The notes beneath the pieces are model-generated. The model saw nothing but the letters and a program-made list of their open reading frames with translations. It was not told the origin of the DNA and did no database searches. From contig NZ_JAAITA010000023.1 of assembly GCF_013304445.1 (NCBI RefSeq), positions 1-43,006 on the forward strand: 43,006 nucleotides of DNA, written 5' to 3'. The position numbers and the translations under genes were made by a program. Source of the DNA: Blautia hansenii. Lineage in GTDB: Bacteria; Bacillota; Clostridia; Lachnospirales; Lachnospiraceae. Shown piece after piece: positions 27,143 to 35,254 of the stretch (position 1 is its first letter; each line of letters starts with the position of its first letter).

Positions 27143-27813
27143 ATGGTTTTCTCCTGCTTGTGATGGAACATGGCAAGAAAAACTGCCAAAAGTCCGATAC
27201 AGCTTACCCATACAGCATTTGCCCCCATATGCAGTGTGAGATAGCTTCCCACGGCAGCGCCTATAATAAAGAAAACAATTACATTATAATACTGCAGACT
27301 GTTTTTCAGACATTGAGCGTCTCTGTTTTTTAAATAGCGGTAGAGATTTTCCGTAGCGCTTCGCAAATTTCCGGTACACATGGTGGTGGCATAAGAATTG
27401 CCGTTCATTTTGCGGAATGCTTCCACCTGCAGAGCACAGACAAAGGAAACCATAACATTAACCAGGGTATCCGTTTTCCCCAGCGGCAGAAAACCTGCAA
27501 GAATCAGGCAGAACAATTCTACCAGGACTACCAGCTGTCTCCAGTGTATGCTTTCTTTCCATTTAAACAGGGATTGAATCATTTCACAGACGAAAATTCC
27601 CAGGACAAAGGCCAGTATGGGAAGCACGTAATAAAAAGCTTTGCCCCAGTTCTGATTGGTCAGATGAACACCCAGAAGCACAATATTTCCCGTCTGGGCA
27701 TTGGCAAAGACGTGACCGCGGCAGATATAGGTATAGGCATCCAGAAATCCACCTACTACAGCCAGCAAGATTCCCAGCAGGTGCGTTTCGGACATTTGTT
27801 TCGTTTGTTTCAT
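27139..27813 (-). CDS. DUF1275 (YoaK-type) membrane protein
   Basis: 224 aa with about six membrane segments. DUF1275 signatures are visible: GGFLDAYTYICRGHVFANAQ, TGNIVLLGV and TTMCTGNLRSATE. The function of the family is not settled. The frame extends to 27903, but AAGGAGG before the ATG at 27813 fixes the start. It is the first gene of a two-gene unit with the AraC regulator, an arrangement that suggests a transported or sensed sugar-related compound (weak inference). Confidence 0.88.
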   Translation of the reverse strand: MKQTKQMSETHLLGILLAVVGGFLDAYTYICRGHVFANAQTGNIVLLGVHLTNQNWGKAFYYVLPILAFVLGIFVCEMIQSLFKWKESIHWRQLVVLVELFCLILAGFLPLGKTDTLVNVMVSFVCALQVEAFRKMNGNSYATTMCTGNLRSATENLYRYLKNRDAQCLKNSLQYYNVIVFFIIGAAVGSYLTLHMGANAVWVSCIGLLAVFLAMFHHKQEKTI

Positions 27814-27896
27814 GGAAAAAGCCTCCTTTGTTTCTGTAATTGCTGTTTTGTCTTTAAAAGGATAGCACAGAAAACAAAAAGGGACAAGGCAAATGC

Positions 27897-27925
27897 TTGA
27901 CAAAGAGAAATATAGGGTCTATACT
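27897..27925 (+). promoter_or_regulatory. tRNA promoter
   Basis: TTGACA (27897-27902), a 17-nt spacer and TATACT (27920-27925), 22 bases before the mature tRNA 5' end. Confidence 0.85.
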
Positions 27926-27947
27926 AGATTCATACAAAAGCAACTAA

Positions 27948-28021
27948 CGCGGGATGGAGCAGTCTGGAAGCTCGTCGGGCTCATAACCCGAAGGTCACAG
28001 GTTCAAATCCTGTTCCCGCTA
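27948..28021 (+). tRNA. Initiator tRNA-fMet (CAT)
   Basis: 74 nt with all arms: acceptor CGCGGGA/TCCCGCT, D arm GAGC/GCTC, anticodon arm TCGGG-CTCATAA-CCCGA, T arm ACAGG/CCTGT. The anticodon CAT is at 27982-27984. The three G-C pairs next to the anticodon loop and an unpaired first acceptor position mark it as the initiator. The mismatch is C1:U72, where most bacteria have C1:A72. CCA is not encoded. Confidence 0.95.
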
Positions 28022-28026
28022 TTGAA

Positions 28027-28069
28027 GAAAAAGCCATTGACCAGGAAAGTCAAGGGCTTTTTCTTTTTT
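28027..28069 (+). terminator. tRNA terminator
   Basis: A 15-bp stem with one mismatch (28027-28041 with 28049-28063) and a T-rich tail TTCTTTTTTG, six bases after the tRNA. Confidence 0.88.
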
Positions 28070-28082
28070 GTTTCCGTATTTT

Positions 28083-28113
28083 TTGTCACGCTGTCTTTTT
28101 TCTCTCATATAAT
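28083..28113 (+). promoter_or_regulatory. Possible feoAB promoter
   Basis: TTGTCA (28083-28088) and TATAAT (28108-28113) with a long 19-nt spacer. No clear Fur box was seen nearby. Confidence 0.45.
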
Positions 28114-28147
28114 ACACTATATTCTTCTGCCGAAAAGGAGTTTTTCC

Positions 28148-28420
28148 ATGCTGTCCATACCTTTATGTAAACTAAAAAAAGACCAGTGTGCCATAGTAGA
28201 AGGAATTTCCTGTCCTTCGGAACATCAGATGGAAAAGTCAGAAATCATCCGGCGCTTTCTGGATTTGGGTTTCTGCCAGGGTACACCTGTAAAGTGTATC
28301 AACACAGGTATTTTCAAAAATCCTCATGCTTATCAGATACGGGGAAGTGTGATTGCCATACGCAACGAAGATGCCCAGATGATTTTGGTTCATGCTGCTG
28401 ACCCTTCCCAAACTATGTAA
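28148..28420 (+). CDS. feoA: FeoA ferrous-iron transport accessory protein
   Basis: 90 aa. It has the SH3-like FeoA fold pattern: IPLCKLKKDQCAIVEGI, RRFLDLGFCQGTPV and YQIRGSVIAIRNEDA. FeoA assists FeoB in Fe(II) uptake. The frame extends upstream through the tRNA, but AAAAGGAG and homology fix the ATG at 28148. feoB begins within 16 bases of its stop. Confidence 0.92.
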   Translation: MLSIPLCKLKKDQCAIVEGISCPSEHQMEKSEIIRRFLDLGFCQGTPVKCINTGIFKNPHAYQIRGSVIAIRNEDAQMILVHAADPSQTM

Positions 28421-28435
28421 ATGGAGGTGGTTATT

Positions 28436-30319
28436 TTGTATCTTCATTCAGAACCAGTCTCTTCTTGTACCATTGCTCTGGCAGGAAATCCCAATGTGGG
28501 AAAAAGTACGATTTTCAATGGCCTTACCGGTATGCACCAGCATACTGGAAACTGGTCCGGAAAAACCGTTTCTCTGGCAACCGGACACTGTGCTGTGGGA
28601 AAACATCTCTATACTTTCACAGACCTTCCCGGCTGTTATTCTCTTCATGCCTGCTCTGAGGAAGAACGCCTGGCTGGTGCCTGTCTCAGAGAAACTGCAC
28701 CGGATGGGGTGCTCGTTATTTGTGATGCCGTATGTCTGGAACGCAATCTAAACCTTGTGCTGCAAATTCTTTCTGTGACTGCCAATGTTATTTTATGTAT
28801 TAATCTCATGGATCAGGCAGCCAAAAAAGGCATACATATTTCCTGCAGCACACTGGAAAAAGAACTGCACATTCCTGTCATCGGTATTACGGCCCGCCGA
28901 AAACGGGAGATTCGGCGTTTAAAACAATTTCTGGATGCCTGTATGTTTCAAAAAGCAATCGTTCCTCCCATGCTTAAGAAGCTTTCCGAGGATCCCATAC
29001 CCCGGGCCGAGATGGCCTCAGAACTGTACCAGAAAGCCGTCCGACTGGAAAAACCGGATACCCGCTCTTTTGATGGTACTTTAGATTACCTCTTTACGGG
29101 AAAATACACCGGCATTTTCTGTATGCTGCTGCTTCTTCTGTGTATTTTCTGGATAACGCTTCTGGGCGCCAATTACATTTCTTCCCGGCTTCACAATCTG
29201 CTGTTCCGTCTGGAGCCTTGGCTGTATGAGCAGTTTTCTCTCCTTCTCCCGGAAAAATTATGTCAACTGCTCATTCAGGGCTGCTACCGGGTAACTGCCT
29301 GGGTTGTCAGTGTCATGCTGCCCCCAATGGCTTTGTTTTTTCCTCTGTTTACGCTTTTGGAAGATTTCGGCTACCTGCCCCGGGCTGCTTTTAATATGGA
29401 CTGCTGTTTTTCCCGCTGCAAGGCCTGCGGCAAACAGGCTCTTACCATGCTTATGGGCTTTGGCTGCAACGCTGTAGGCGTAACCGGCTGCAGAATCGTG
29501 GATTCTCCCAGAGAACGTCTCATTGCCATTTTGACAAACAGCTTTGTTCCCTGCAATGGACGCTTTCCCACCATTTTGGTGGTTCTGGTTCTTTTCTTTA
29601 CCACCAAAAAAGCGACATGTCCGCTGCTTCATACCCTCTGGCTTGCCCTGCTGCTGACCTGTGTCATTCTCTTTGGTGTACTGATGACTTTTTTCTCTTC
29701 CTGGCTTCTTTCCAAAACCGTTTTAAAGGGAGTTCCTTCTTCTTTCGTTTTGGAACTGCCGCCCTACCGCAAACCGCAGATTTGTTCCGTGCTGCTGCAC
29801 TCCGTTGTCCATCGGACACTGCTGGTACTCACAAGAGCAGTTACCGCTGCCATTCCTGCCGGACTACTTATCTGGCTTATGGCAAATACCATGGCAGGAG
29901 GCCAAACGCTTCTGACCCGAATATCTGCATGTTTAGACCCTTTTGCCCGGCTTTTGGGTCTGGACGGCACCATTTTACTGGCTTTTATTCTGGGAATACC
30001 TGCAAATGAAATCGTGATTCCCATTATCATTATGGCCTACACCTCCCAGTCCTCCCTGGTGGATTTTAAAAATCTTTCCACTTTGCACACTCTTCTTCTG
30101 GAACAGGGATGGACGCTTTCTACAGCCGTATCCATGCTGATTTTTTCGGTTCTTCACTGGCCCTGTGCAACCACACTTCTTACCATAAAAAAAGAAACCC
30201 ACAGCTGGAAATGGACAGCGCTGGCCTTTTTGCTGCCCACCTGCATGGGATTTCTGTTGTGTTTTCTTGTCACTTGTATGTTCTACGGATTCTCCTGCGT
30301 GTACTCTTTCGGTGGCTGA
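28436..30319 (+). CDS. feoB: FeoB ferrous-iron transporter
   Basis: 627 aa from a TTG start. It is a G-protein-coupled membrane transporter for Fe2+. The G domain shows G1 GNPNVGKST (17-25), G3 DLPGCYS and G4 NLMD, followed by about eight membrane segments with two Gate motifs (ARxxxMGFGCNAVGVTGCR-like and LGIPANEIVIP). GGAGG at 28423-28427 is 8 bases before the TTG at 28436. The ATG at 28421 would overlap that site and has no site of its own. Length is at the short end for FeoB. The 3' end overlaps the convergent EamA gene by 37 bases. Confidence 0.93.
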   Translation: MYLHSEPVSSCTIALAGNPNVGKSTIFNGLTGMHQHTGNWSGKTVSLATGHCAVGKHLYTFTDLPGCYSLHACSEEERLAGACLRETAPDGVLVICDAVCLERNLNLVLQILSVTANVILCINLMDQAAKKGIHISCSTLEKELHIPVIGITARRKREIRRLKQFLDACMFQKAIVPPMLKKLSEDPIPRAEMASELYQKAVRLEKPDTRSFDGTLDYLFTGKYTGIFCMLLLLLCIFWITLLGANYISSRLHNLLFRLEPWLYEQFSLLLPEKLCQLLIQGCYRVTAWVVSVMLPPMALFFPLFTLLEDFGYLPRAAFNMDCCFSRCKACGKQALTMLMGFGCNAVGVTGCRIVDSPRERLIAILTNSFVPCNGRFPTILVVLVLFFTTKKATCPLLHTLWLALLLTCVILFGVLMTFFSSWLLSKTVLKGVPSSFVLELPPYRKPQICSVLLHSVVHRTLLVLTRAVTAAIPAGLLIWLMANTMAGGQTLLTRISACLDPFARLLGLDGTILLAFILGIPANEIVIPIIIMAYTSQSSLVDFKNLSTLHTLLLEQGWTLSTAVSMLIFSVLHWPCATTLLTIKKETHSWKWTALAFLLPTCMGFLLCFLVTCMFYGFSCVYSFGG

Positions 30320-31242
30320 TTCACCAGATAGATTCCCGCACAGACCAGTACCAGGGCAGTGAGAATCTGCCACCCTTTGGTCTGGCTTTCTTCCCGAAGA
30401 ATCAGAGTGGATAAAAGCACGCCAAACACCGGATTGGTGAAACCAAAAATAGCAATTTTAGACACTGGATGATACTTCAGAAGAATTCCCCAGAGGGAAA
30501 ACGCAACCGAAGAAACCAAAGCCAGATAAACCAGCACGGCAATTCCCGGCAACGTCACGTTTGCAATTTGGCCGCCCAGAAAAAAACCGCCTGTCACCAT
30601 CACCAGACCTCCTGCCATGAACTGCCAGCCGCTTAAAGTCACAGGGTCTTCCTCTTTGGAATAAATTTTCAGCAAGCTGGAGGAAAAAGCGTAGGCCACC
30701 ACAGAAATCAGCAGAAATCCTTCTCCGTCCAGCCGGAAACTCATGCCAATGTCTTCTCCGTTTAAATTCACCAACACTACACCTGCAAATCCTATGATAC
30801 AGGCCGTAATTTTTCTCCCGGTCAGCTTCTCCTGATGAAACAACAGGCTGGCAACTAAAATAGCGACAAAGGTGTTTGACGCAATGATAATCGAACCTTT
30901 TACTCCGGAAGTATGAGCCAGGCCCAGATAGAAAAAGATATACTGCAAAACCGTCTGGAAAACAGACAGTTTTAACACCAGCGGAATAGAGGCCTTCTTT
31001 GGAAGCAGCACTTTCTTCTGTAATAAACTGCCGAAAAGCAGGGCCAGAAATCCCGCCAGGAAAAACCGGATTCCTGCAAACAGAATCTGTGAAGCCGGGT
31101 CATCTCCCGTAATGGCAAAAAGACGGTATCCTGACTTTACCGCCGGAAAAGCGCTGCCCCAGAGGGCGTTGCAGAGAATGGCAAGAAAACACACAATAAA
31201 AGGCTTCTGCAAAAGGTGTGGGGGTTGTGATTGTTTTTTCAT
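30283..31242 (-). CDS. EamA/DMT-family transporter
   Basis: 319 aa with ten predicted membrane segments in two EamA repeats (NALWGSAFPAVKSGYR; GWQFMAGGLVMVTGG). Drug/metabolite transporters of this type export amino acids, nucleotides or other metabolites. The ATG overlaps the FadR-type regulator's stop as ATGA, so it is translationally coupled and the last gene of the lrgAB operon. Substrate unknown. Confidence 0.88.
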   Translation of the reverse strand: MKKQSQPPHLLQKPFIVCFLAILCNALWGSAFPAVKSGYRLFAITGDDPASQILFAGIRFFLAGFLALLFGSLLQKKVLLPKKASIPLVLKLSVFQTVLQYIFFYLGLAHTSGVKGSIIIASNTFVAILVASLLFHQEKLTGRKITACIIGFAGVVLVNLNGEDIGMSFRLDGEGFLLISVVAYAFSSSLLKIYSKEEDPVTLSGWQFMAGGLVMVTGGFFLGGQIANVTLPGIAVLVYLALVSSVAFSLWGILLKYHPVSKIAIFGFTNPVFGVLLSTLILREESQTKGWQILTALVLVCAGIYLVNQPPKEYTQENP

Positions 31243-31967
31243 AGCAGCTTTTCTTCCATCTTTTTGATTTCCTCATCCAGCACATTATAATGCTCCCGAA
31301 TAGCCTTAATGCCTTCCTGCACGTCTTTTTTCCGCAGGTTTTCATAAACCCGTCTGTGGCAATCTCTCAGCTTTTCCCACTCTGCCTGTCCAGCCCGGGC
31401 AGAAGCTTTACTGATAACCCGCTCAAACATATCGGACAGCGCGTCATTTAAAATGCCCAACAGATTATTTCCGGAAATTTTTATCAGTTCATCGTGAAAA
31501 TTCTTATCCTTTTTGGGCCGTTCCTCAGGGGAACAACACTCCAGTTCCTCCAAAAAATAGGCCAAACGTTCCAATTCCTCCTCTTTCGCCTGCCTGGACG
31601 CCAGCAGATATGCTCCAATTTCAACGAAACGGCGAAGCTGGCTGATTTCTATATAATTGCTCTGCTGCGTTACCAACAGAATGGAGAACACACTGCCAAG
31701 GCTGTTTCCCACATGATTTACCAGGAAGTTTCCCTGTCCGTGCCTGCTTTCGATAATTCCCATATTTTCCAGACAACGCAAAGCTTCTCTGACGGAATTT
31801 CTGCTTAGTCCGAGAGTGGACATCAGTTCCCTTTCTGACGGAATTTTGCTTCCAAACTCTACCTCTCCGCTTTCTGCCAGGTTTTTAATATGTTCAATAA
31901 CCAGATGGTATACCTTTTCTGTGTCCTGTGTCTTTTCTGTTTTTTTTTCATCTCCTTTATTTTTCAT
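31239..31967 (-). CDS. FadR-subfamily GntR regulator
   Basis: 242 aa. N-terminal GntR winged helix (KIPSERELMSTLGLSRNSVR, then EALRCLENMGIIESRHGQGN) and a C-terminal all-helical FadR/FCD domain with metal-ligand-like residues in NFHDELIKISGN and HYNVLDEE. Family members (PdhR, LldR, FadR) respond to pyruvate, lactate or acyl-CoA and bind TGGTnnnACCA. A perfect site of this kind sits at the operon promoter (33622-33636), so autoregulation is very likely. The first codons overlap the kinase-like gene by 11 bases. Confidence 0.9.
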   Translation of the reverse strand: MKNKGDEKKTEKTQDTEKVYHLVIEHIKNLAESGEVEFGSKIPSERELMSTLGLSRNSVREALRCLENMGIIESRHGQGNFLVNHVGNSLGSVFSILLVTQQSNYIEISQLRRFVEIGAYLLASRQAKEEELERLAYFLEELECCSPEERPKKDKNFHDELIKISGNNLLGILNDALSDMFERVISKASARAGQAEWEKLRDCHRRVYENLRKKDVQEGIKAIREHYNVLDEEIKKMEEKLL

Positions 31968-32547
31968 CTGTCAAACCTCTGCTTTTCAAATAACTGTATA
32001 TCAGCTCCACCGTTCTCTCTGTTCCCAGTACGCCTGCATTGATGCACAAATCATAATGATTCATGCAGCCCCAGACCTGACCTGTATAATATTTGTGAAA
32101 CTCTGCTCTTTCCTCTTCTGCCTTTTGTATTTTAGCTTTTGCCTTGTGAACGGAAATCCCTTCATGGCTGGTGACCCATTCCAGCTTTGCTTCCATATCC
32201 GCATAAATAAACAGCCTGACACAATTTTCTTCTTCCTGAAAAATATAATTTCCACATCTTCCAATCAACACACAGGATTCCTGACCGCAAAGTTCCCGAA
32301 TCCTGCGAAAAGGGATTCTTCCCGCCCGGCTTTCTCCCTGGTTCATGGCAATGGCATACAGCAGGCTGTTGACCGGCTGTTCCTCATAGAAAGAACGCAC
32401 TTCCTCGTAATCTTCTTTTCCTTTGGCAATTTCCATTAATTCATCCTTACCATAAAAAGGAATGCCCAGCCGCTTTGCCAGTTCCTGTCCGATTTTCTTG
32501 CCTCCACTGCCATACTGTCTGGCAATGGTAATCACTAATTTTTCCAT
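31957..32547 (-). CDS. Cytidylate-kinase-like protein
   Basis: 196 aa. The N-terminus MEKLVITIARQYGSGGKKIG is the P-loop of the cytidylate-kinase-like family (PF13189 type), which has GSGGxxIG instead of a canonical Walker A. CVLIGRCGNYIF and the Arg-rich lid follow. These proteins are probably small-molecule kinases; the substrate is unknown. It lies in the operon between lrgB and the FadR regulator. Confidence 0.85.
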   Translation of the reverse strand: MEKLVITIARQYGSGGKKIGQELAKRLGIPFYGKDELMEIAKGKEDYEEVRSFYEEQPVNSLLYAIAMNQGESRAGRIPFRRIRELCGQESCVLIGRCGNYIFQEEENCVRLFIYADMEAKLEWVTSHEGISVHKAKAKIQKAEEERAEFHKYYTGQVWGCMNHYDLCINAGVLGTERTVELIYSYLKSRGLTDEK

Positions 32548-32559
32548 GAAACTGCCTCC

Positions 32560-33252
32560 TTACACAAATCCTGCAAATACAGATGCACCAATTACTGTCA
32601 AAAGTCCCGCTACTGCAATAGCAAGACTGCTCATAGCTCCCTCCACAGGACCCATTTCCATAGCTTTCGCAGTGCCTATGGCATGGGATGCAGTTCCAAG
32701 AGCCAGTCCCTTGGCTATGGGTTCCTGAATGTGAAACACTTTACACACAAGTTCAGCTATCACATTTCCCAGAATGCCGGTGATAATAATAACTGCCACG
32801 GTAATGGTTACAATGCCTCCCAGTTCCTCTGAAATTCCCATCCCAATGGCTGTTGTAATGGATTTGGGAAGCAGGGTTACATACTGCTCATGGCTCAGTC
32901 CGAAAAGCTTCGCCAGCACCAGCACACTTACCAGACTGGCAAGAACACCGGAAACAATGCCTGCTGCCACCGCTTTAAAATTTTTCTTTAAAAGTGACAT
33001 CTGTTCGTAAAGGGGAACGGCCAAACACACCGTAGCCGGAGTCAGAAGATAACTGATATATTTGGCGCTCTCATTATACTGGTCATAATCTACTTTAAAA
33101 AGTACCAGAACTGCCATGACACAGATGGTTGCAATCAGCAGAGGATTTAAAATAGCCAGTTTAAATTTTCTTCTTAAGAGCAGCCCTGCTTCGTAGGCCA
33201 CCAGACTTAACACAGCACCGAAAAAAACGGAATTACTCAAAAATTCTTTCAT
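32560..33252 (-). CDS. lrgB: LrgB/CidB-family membrane protein
   Basis: 230 aa with about six to seven membrane segments. LrgB motifs: KSITTAIGMGISEELGG, LGNVIAELVCKVFHI and GLALGTASHAIGTAKAMEMG. LrgAB was described as murein-hydrolase/holin modulators and in Bacillus (PftAB) and Streptococcus mutans as a pyruvate transporter. It starts one base after the lrgA stop. Confidence 0.93.
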   Translation of the reverse strand: MKEFLSNSVFFGAVLSLVAYEAGLLLRRKFKLAILNPLLIATICVMAVLVLFKVDYDQYNESAKYISYLLTPATVCLAVPLYEQMSLLKKNFKAVAAGIVSGVLASLVSVLVLAKLFGLSHEQYVTLLPKSITTAIGMGISEELGGIVTITVAVIIITGILGNVIAELVCKVFHIQEPIAKGLALGTASHAIGTAKAMEMGPVEGAMSSLAIAVAGLLTVIGASVFAGFV

Positions 33253-33253
33253 C

Positions 33254-33604
33254 TTACTTCTTCCCTTTCCGAATCATAACCTGAGTCACCTGTCCTGTAA
33301 CCGCCATAACAAACACGGTAGTCACAACCGTAATCACCACTACCGGAATCCACACCGGCAAAAGAGCGTCTTGGGCCTCCAACAGACCTACGCCTGCCGG
33401 AATAAACATGACAGGCATAATTTCTATAAGAAAACCCGCTGCTTCCTTCACCTGGTGAATCTTCAAAATTCCGGTTCCCAGGGCTGTCAGCATAAGCACA
33501 AGTCCGTATACGCTGGCAGGTATCGGCAGGGGAATCAGCCTGCGCAAAAGCTCTCCTAAAAAGGAGAGCAGCAAAATAACACTGAATTGTTTCAAAAACT
33601 TCAT
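33254..33604 (-). CDS. lrgA: LrgA/CidA-family membrane protein
   Basis: 116 aa with four membrane segments and the family pattern LLRRLIPLPIPASVYGLVLM, then MPVMFIPAGVGLL. It partners LrgB. GAGGAAAG precedes the ATG. It is the first gene of the operon, 28 bases after the predicted transcription start. Confidence 0.93.
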   Translation of the reverse strand: MKFLKQFSVILLLSFLGELLRRLIPLPIPASVYGLVLMLTALGTGILKIHQVKEAAGFLIEIMPVMFIPAGVGLLEAQDALLPVWIPVVVITVVTTVFVMAVTGQVTQVMIRKGKK

Positions 33605-33621
33605 CTTTCTTTCCTCTTTTC

Positions 33622-33636
33622 ACTGGTAGTACCAGT
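33622..33636. promoter_or_regulatory. FadR/PdhR-type operator of the lrgAB operon
   Basis: ACTGGTAGTACCAGT is a perfect 15-bp palindrome with the TGGTnnnACCA core of FadR-subfamily sites. It starts three bases downstream of the -10 box and covers the predicted transcription start. A FadR-type regulator is encoded in the same operon. Confidence 0.8.
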
Positions 33637-33638
33637 CT

Positions 33639-33667
33639 ATTATAGGCATGTCCTTTGCTAAAGTCAA
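33639..33667 (-). promoter_or_regulatory. lrgAB operon promoter
   Basis: On the minus strand TTGACT (33667-33662), a 17-nt spacer and TATAAT (33644-33639), near consensus. Confidence 0.85.
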
Positions 33668-33774
33668 GAGATAGCATAAGAAAGACTGTTATTTCGGAAT
33701 TTCTCCGTCTGGACAACCTTCCTTCCTTGTGTTAGCATAATTTACAGAAAGAATTTTTTTAAGGAGATTTCACT

Positions 33775-34995
33775 ATGAATGTAAAAGAACGTTTTCTGAA
33801 ATACATTTCTGTGGACACGACTTCTGACCCATCCTCAGAAACTTTTCCAAGCACCAAAAGCCAGCTGGCCTTTGCAGCAGATTTAGAAGCAGAAATGAAA
33901 GAAATGGGACTTGCAGAGGTGTCCCTGGACCAGTACGGTTATGTTTTCGGCACCATTCCCTCCACCATTCCCGACTATCAGGGAAAAATTCTGGGCTTTA
34001 TCGCCCACATGGATACCTCCAGCGCAGCCTCCGGCGCCAATATTTCTCCGCGTCTTATTGAAAATTATGACGGAAAGGACATTGTGCTTCACACTGAGAA
34101 AAATATTATTATGCGTACAAAGGATTTTTCCAATCTCAGTCAGTATCAGGGACAGGATTTAATTGTGACGGACGGTCTGACCCTCTTAGGCGGGGACGAT
34201 AAAGCGGGAATCGCCGAAATTCTCACAGCCGCTGAATACCTGCTGGCTCACCCGGAAATTCCCCACGGTCCCATTCGTATCGGTTTCACGCCGGACGAGG
34301 AAATAGGCCAGGGAACAGACCACTTTGATGTAGAAAGATTCGGTGCGGATTTTGCGTATACGATGGACGGCGGCGAATGCGGCGAACTGGAATACGAAAA
34401 CTTCAACGCAGCCAGCGCTTTTGTTACATTTCATGGCGTCAGTATTCATCCCGGCTCTGCCAAGAACAAAATGATAAATGCCGTTCTTCTGGCCATGGAA
34501 TTTCAGAGTATGATGCCTGAAAACCAGAAGCCTGAGTATACCCAGGACAGAGAAGGTTTCATTCACCTGGACGGCATTGAAGGTTCTGTGGAAAAAACTG
34601 TTTCCGAATACATTATCCGTGACCACGATATGGAATTGTTCCGGGAGAAAAAGCAATTTATGGAACGGACGGCAGCTTATATGAATGAGAAGTACGGAAA
34701 AGGTACTGTGGAACTGAAGCTTGAGGATTCTTACTTTAATATGAAGCAGCAGATTGAGCCGCATATGAATCTCATTGAGAATGTGCTGACTGTTTATGAG
34801 AAGCTGGATATCCGGCCCCAGGTACTTCCTATCCGGGGCGGTACAGACGGCGCACAGCTTTCCTTTAAGGGACTTCCCTGCCCGAACCTGGGCACCGGCG
34901 ACCATAACTGCCATGGGCACTTTGAGTTTGTGTGTGTGCAGGCCATGGAGAAGTGCGTGGATGTGATTGTGGAATTGGCGAAGATGTGTGTGTAA
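33775..34995 (+). CDS. pepT: Peptidase T (tripeptide aminopeptidase)
   Basis: 406 aa, cytoplasmic M20B zinc peptidase that trims tripeptides. Zinc ligands and catalytic residues appear in GFIAHMDTS, LLGGDDKAG, FTPDEEIG, YTMDGGECGELE and NLGTGDHNCHGHFEF. The start has TAAGGAG ahead. It is divergent from the lrgAB operon. No clear promoter with good spacing was found in the gap. Confidence 0.97.
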   Translation: MNVKERFLKYISVDTTSDPSSETFPSTKSQLAFAADLEAEMKEMGLAEVSLDQYGYVFGTIPSTIPDYQGKILGFIAHMDTSSAASGANISPRLIENYDGKDIVLHTEKNIIMRTKDFSNLSQYQGQDLIVTDGLTLLGGDDKAGIAEILTAAEYLLAHPEIPHGPIRIGFTPDEEIGQGTDHFDVERFGADFAYTMDGGECGELEYENFNAASAFVTFHGVSIHPGSAKNKMINAVLLAMEFQSMMPENQKPEYTQDREGFIHLDGIEGSVEKTVSEYIIRDHDMELFREKKQFMERTAAYMNEKYGKGTVELKLEDSYFNMKQQIEPHMNLIENVLTVYEKLDIRPQVLPIRGGTDGAQLSFKGLPCPNLGTGDHNCHGHFEFVCVQAMEKCVDVIVELAKMCV

Positions 34996-35022
34996 AAGGT
35001 ATCGGATTTGTGAATTTCCTAC

Positions 35023-35061
35023 ATCAGAGTAATTCATGGCATCGCCCTGAATTACTCTGAT
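35023..35061. repeat. 14-bp perfect inverted repeat after pepT
   Basis: ATCAGAGTAATTCA (35023-35036) pairs perfectly with 35048-35061 around an 11-nt loop. There is no T run on either strand, so it is not a normal intrinsic terminator. It lies between pepT and the pseudogenes. Apart from this repeat I see nothing in 34996-35116. Confidence 0.5.
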
Positions 35062-35116
35062 TCCATCTAAATTCATAGTTTCAAACCTGTCTGGGGTACC
35101 GGGGTCTCCATCGTGT

Positions 35117-35227
35117 CTAATCAAGCGCCAGTGTTAATTCTCTTGCACTCCAAAATTCCAATCCATTTTCACGCATATTCTTAATATCTTCAAATCGCTT
35201 ATATTCTTTTGCAATTAATTTGCTCAT
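35117..35227 (-). pseudogene. dinD-like remnant (DNA-damage-inducible protein D N-terminus)
   Basis: 36 codons from an ATG at 35227 read KEYKRFEDIKNMRENGLEFW, then SARELTLALD, matching the start of DinD/BRO-type proteins (FEDI...NG.EFWSAREL..LL.YTKW). A TAG stop replaces the expected Tyr, then TRW continues in frame before homology is lost. So this is a truncated, inactive remnant. DinD genes are often carried by mobile DNA. Confidence 0.7.
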
Positions 35228-35254
35228 GAAATCCCCAATACACTCTATTCTAAA

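Noticed and set aside
34186-35124. Minus-strand frame of 312 codons over pepT
   Set aside because: Antisense shadow of pepT; its first residues only read the intergenic repeat.
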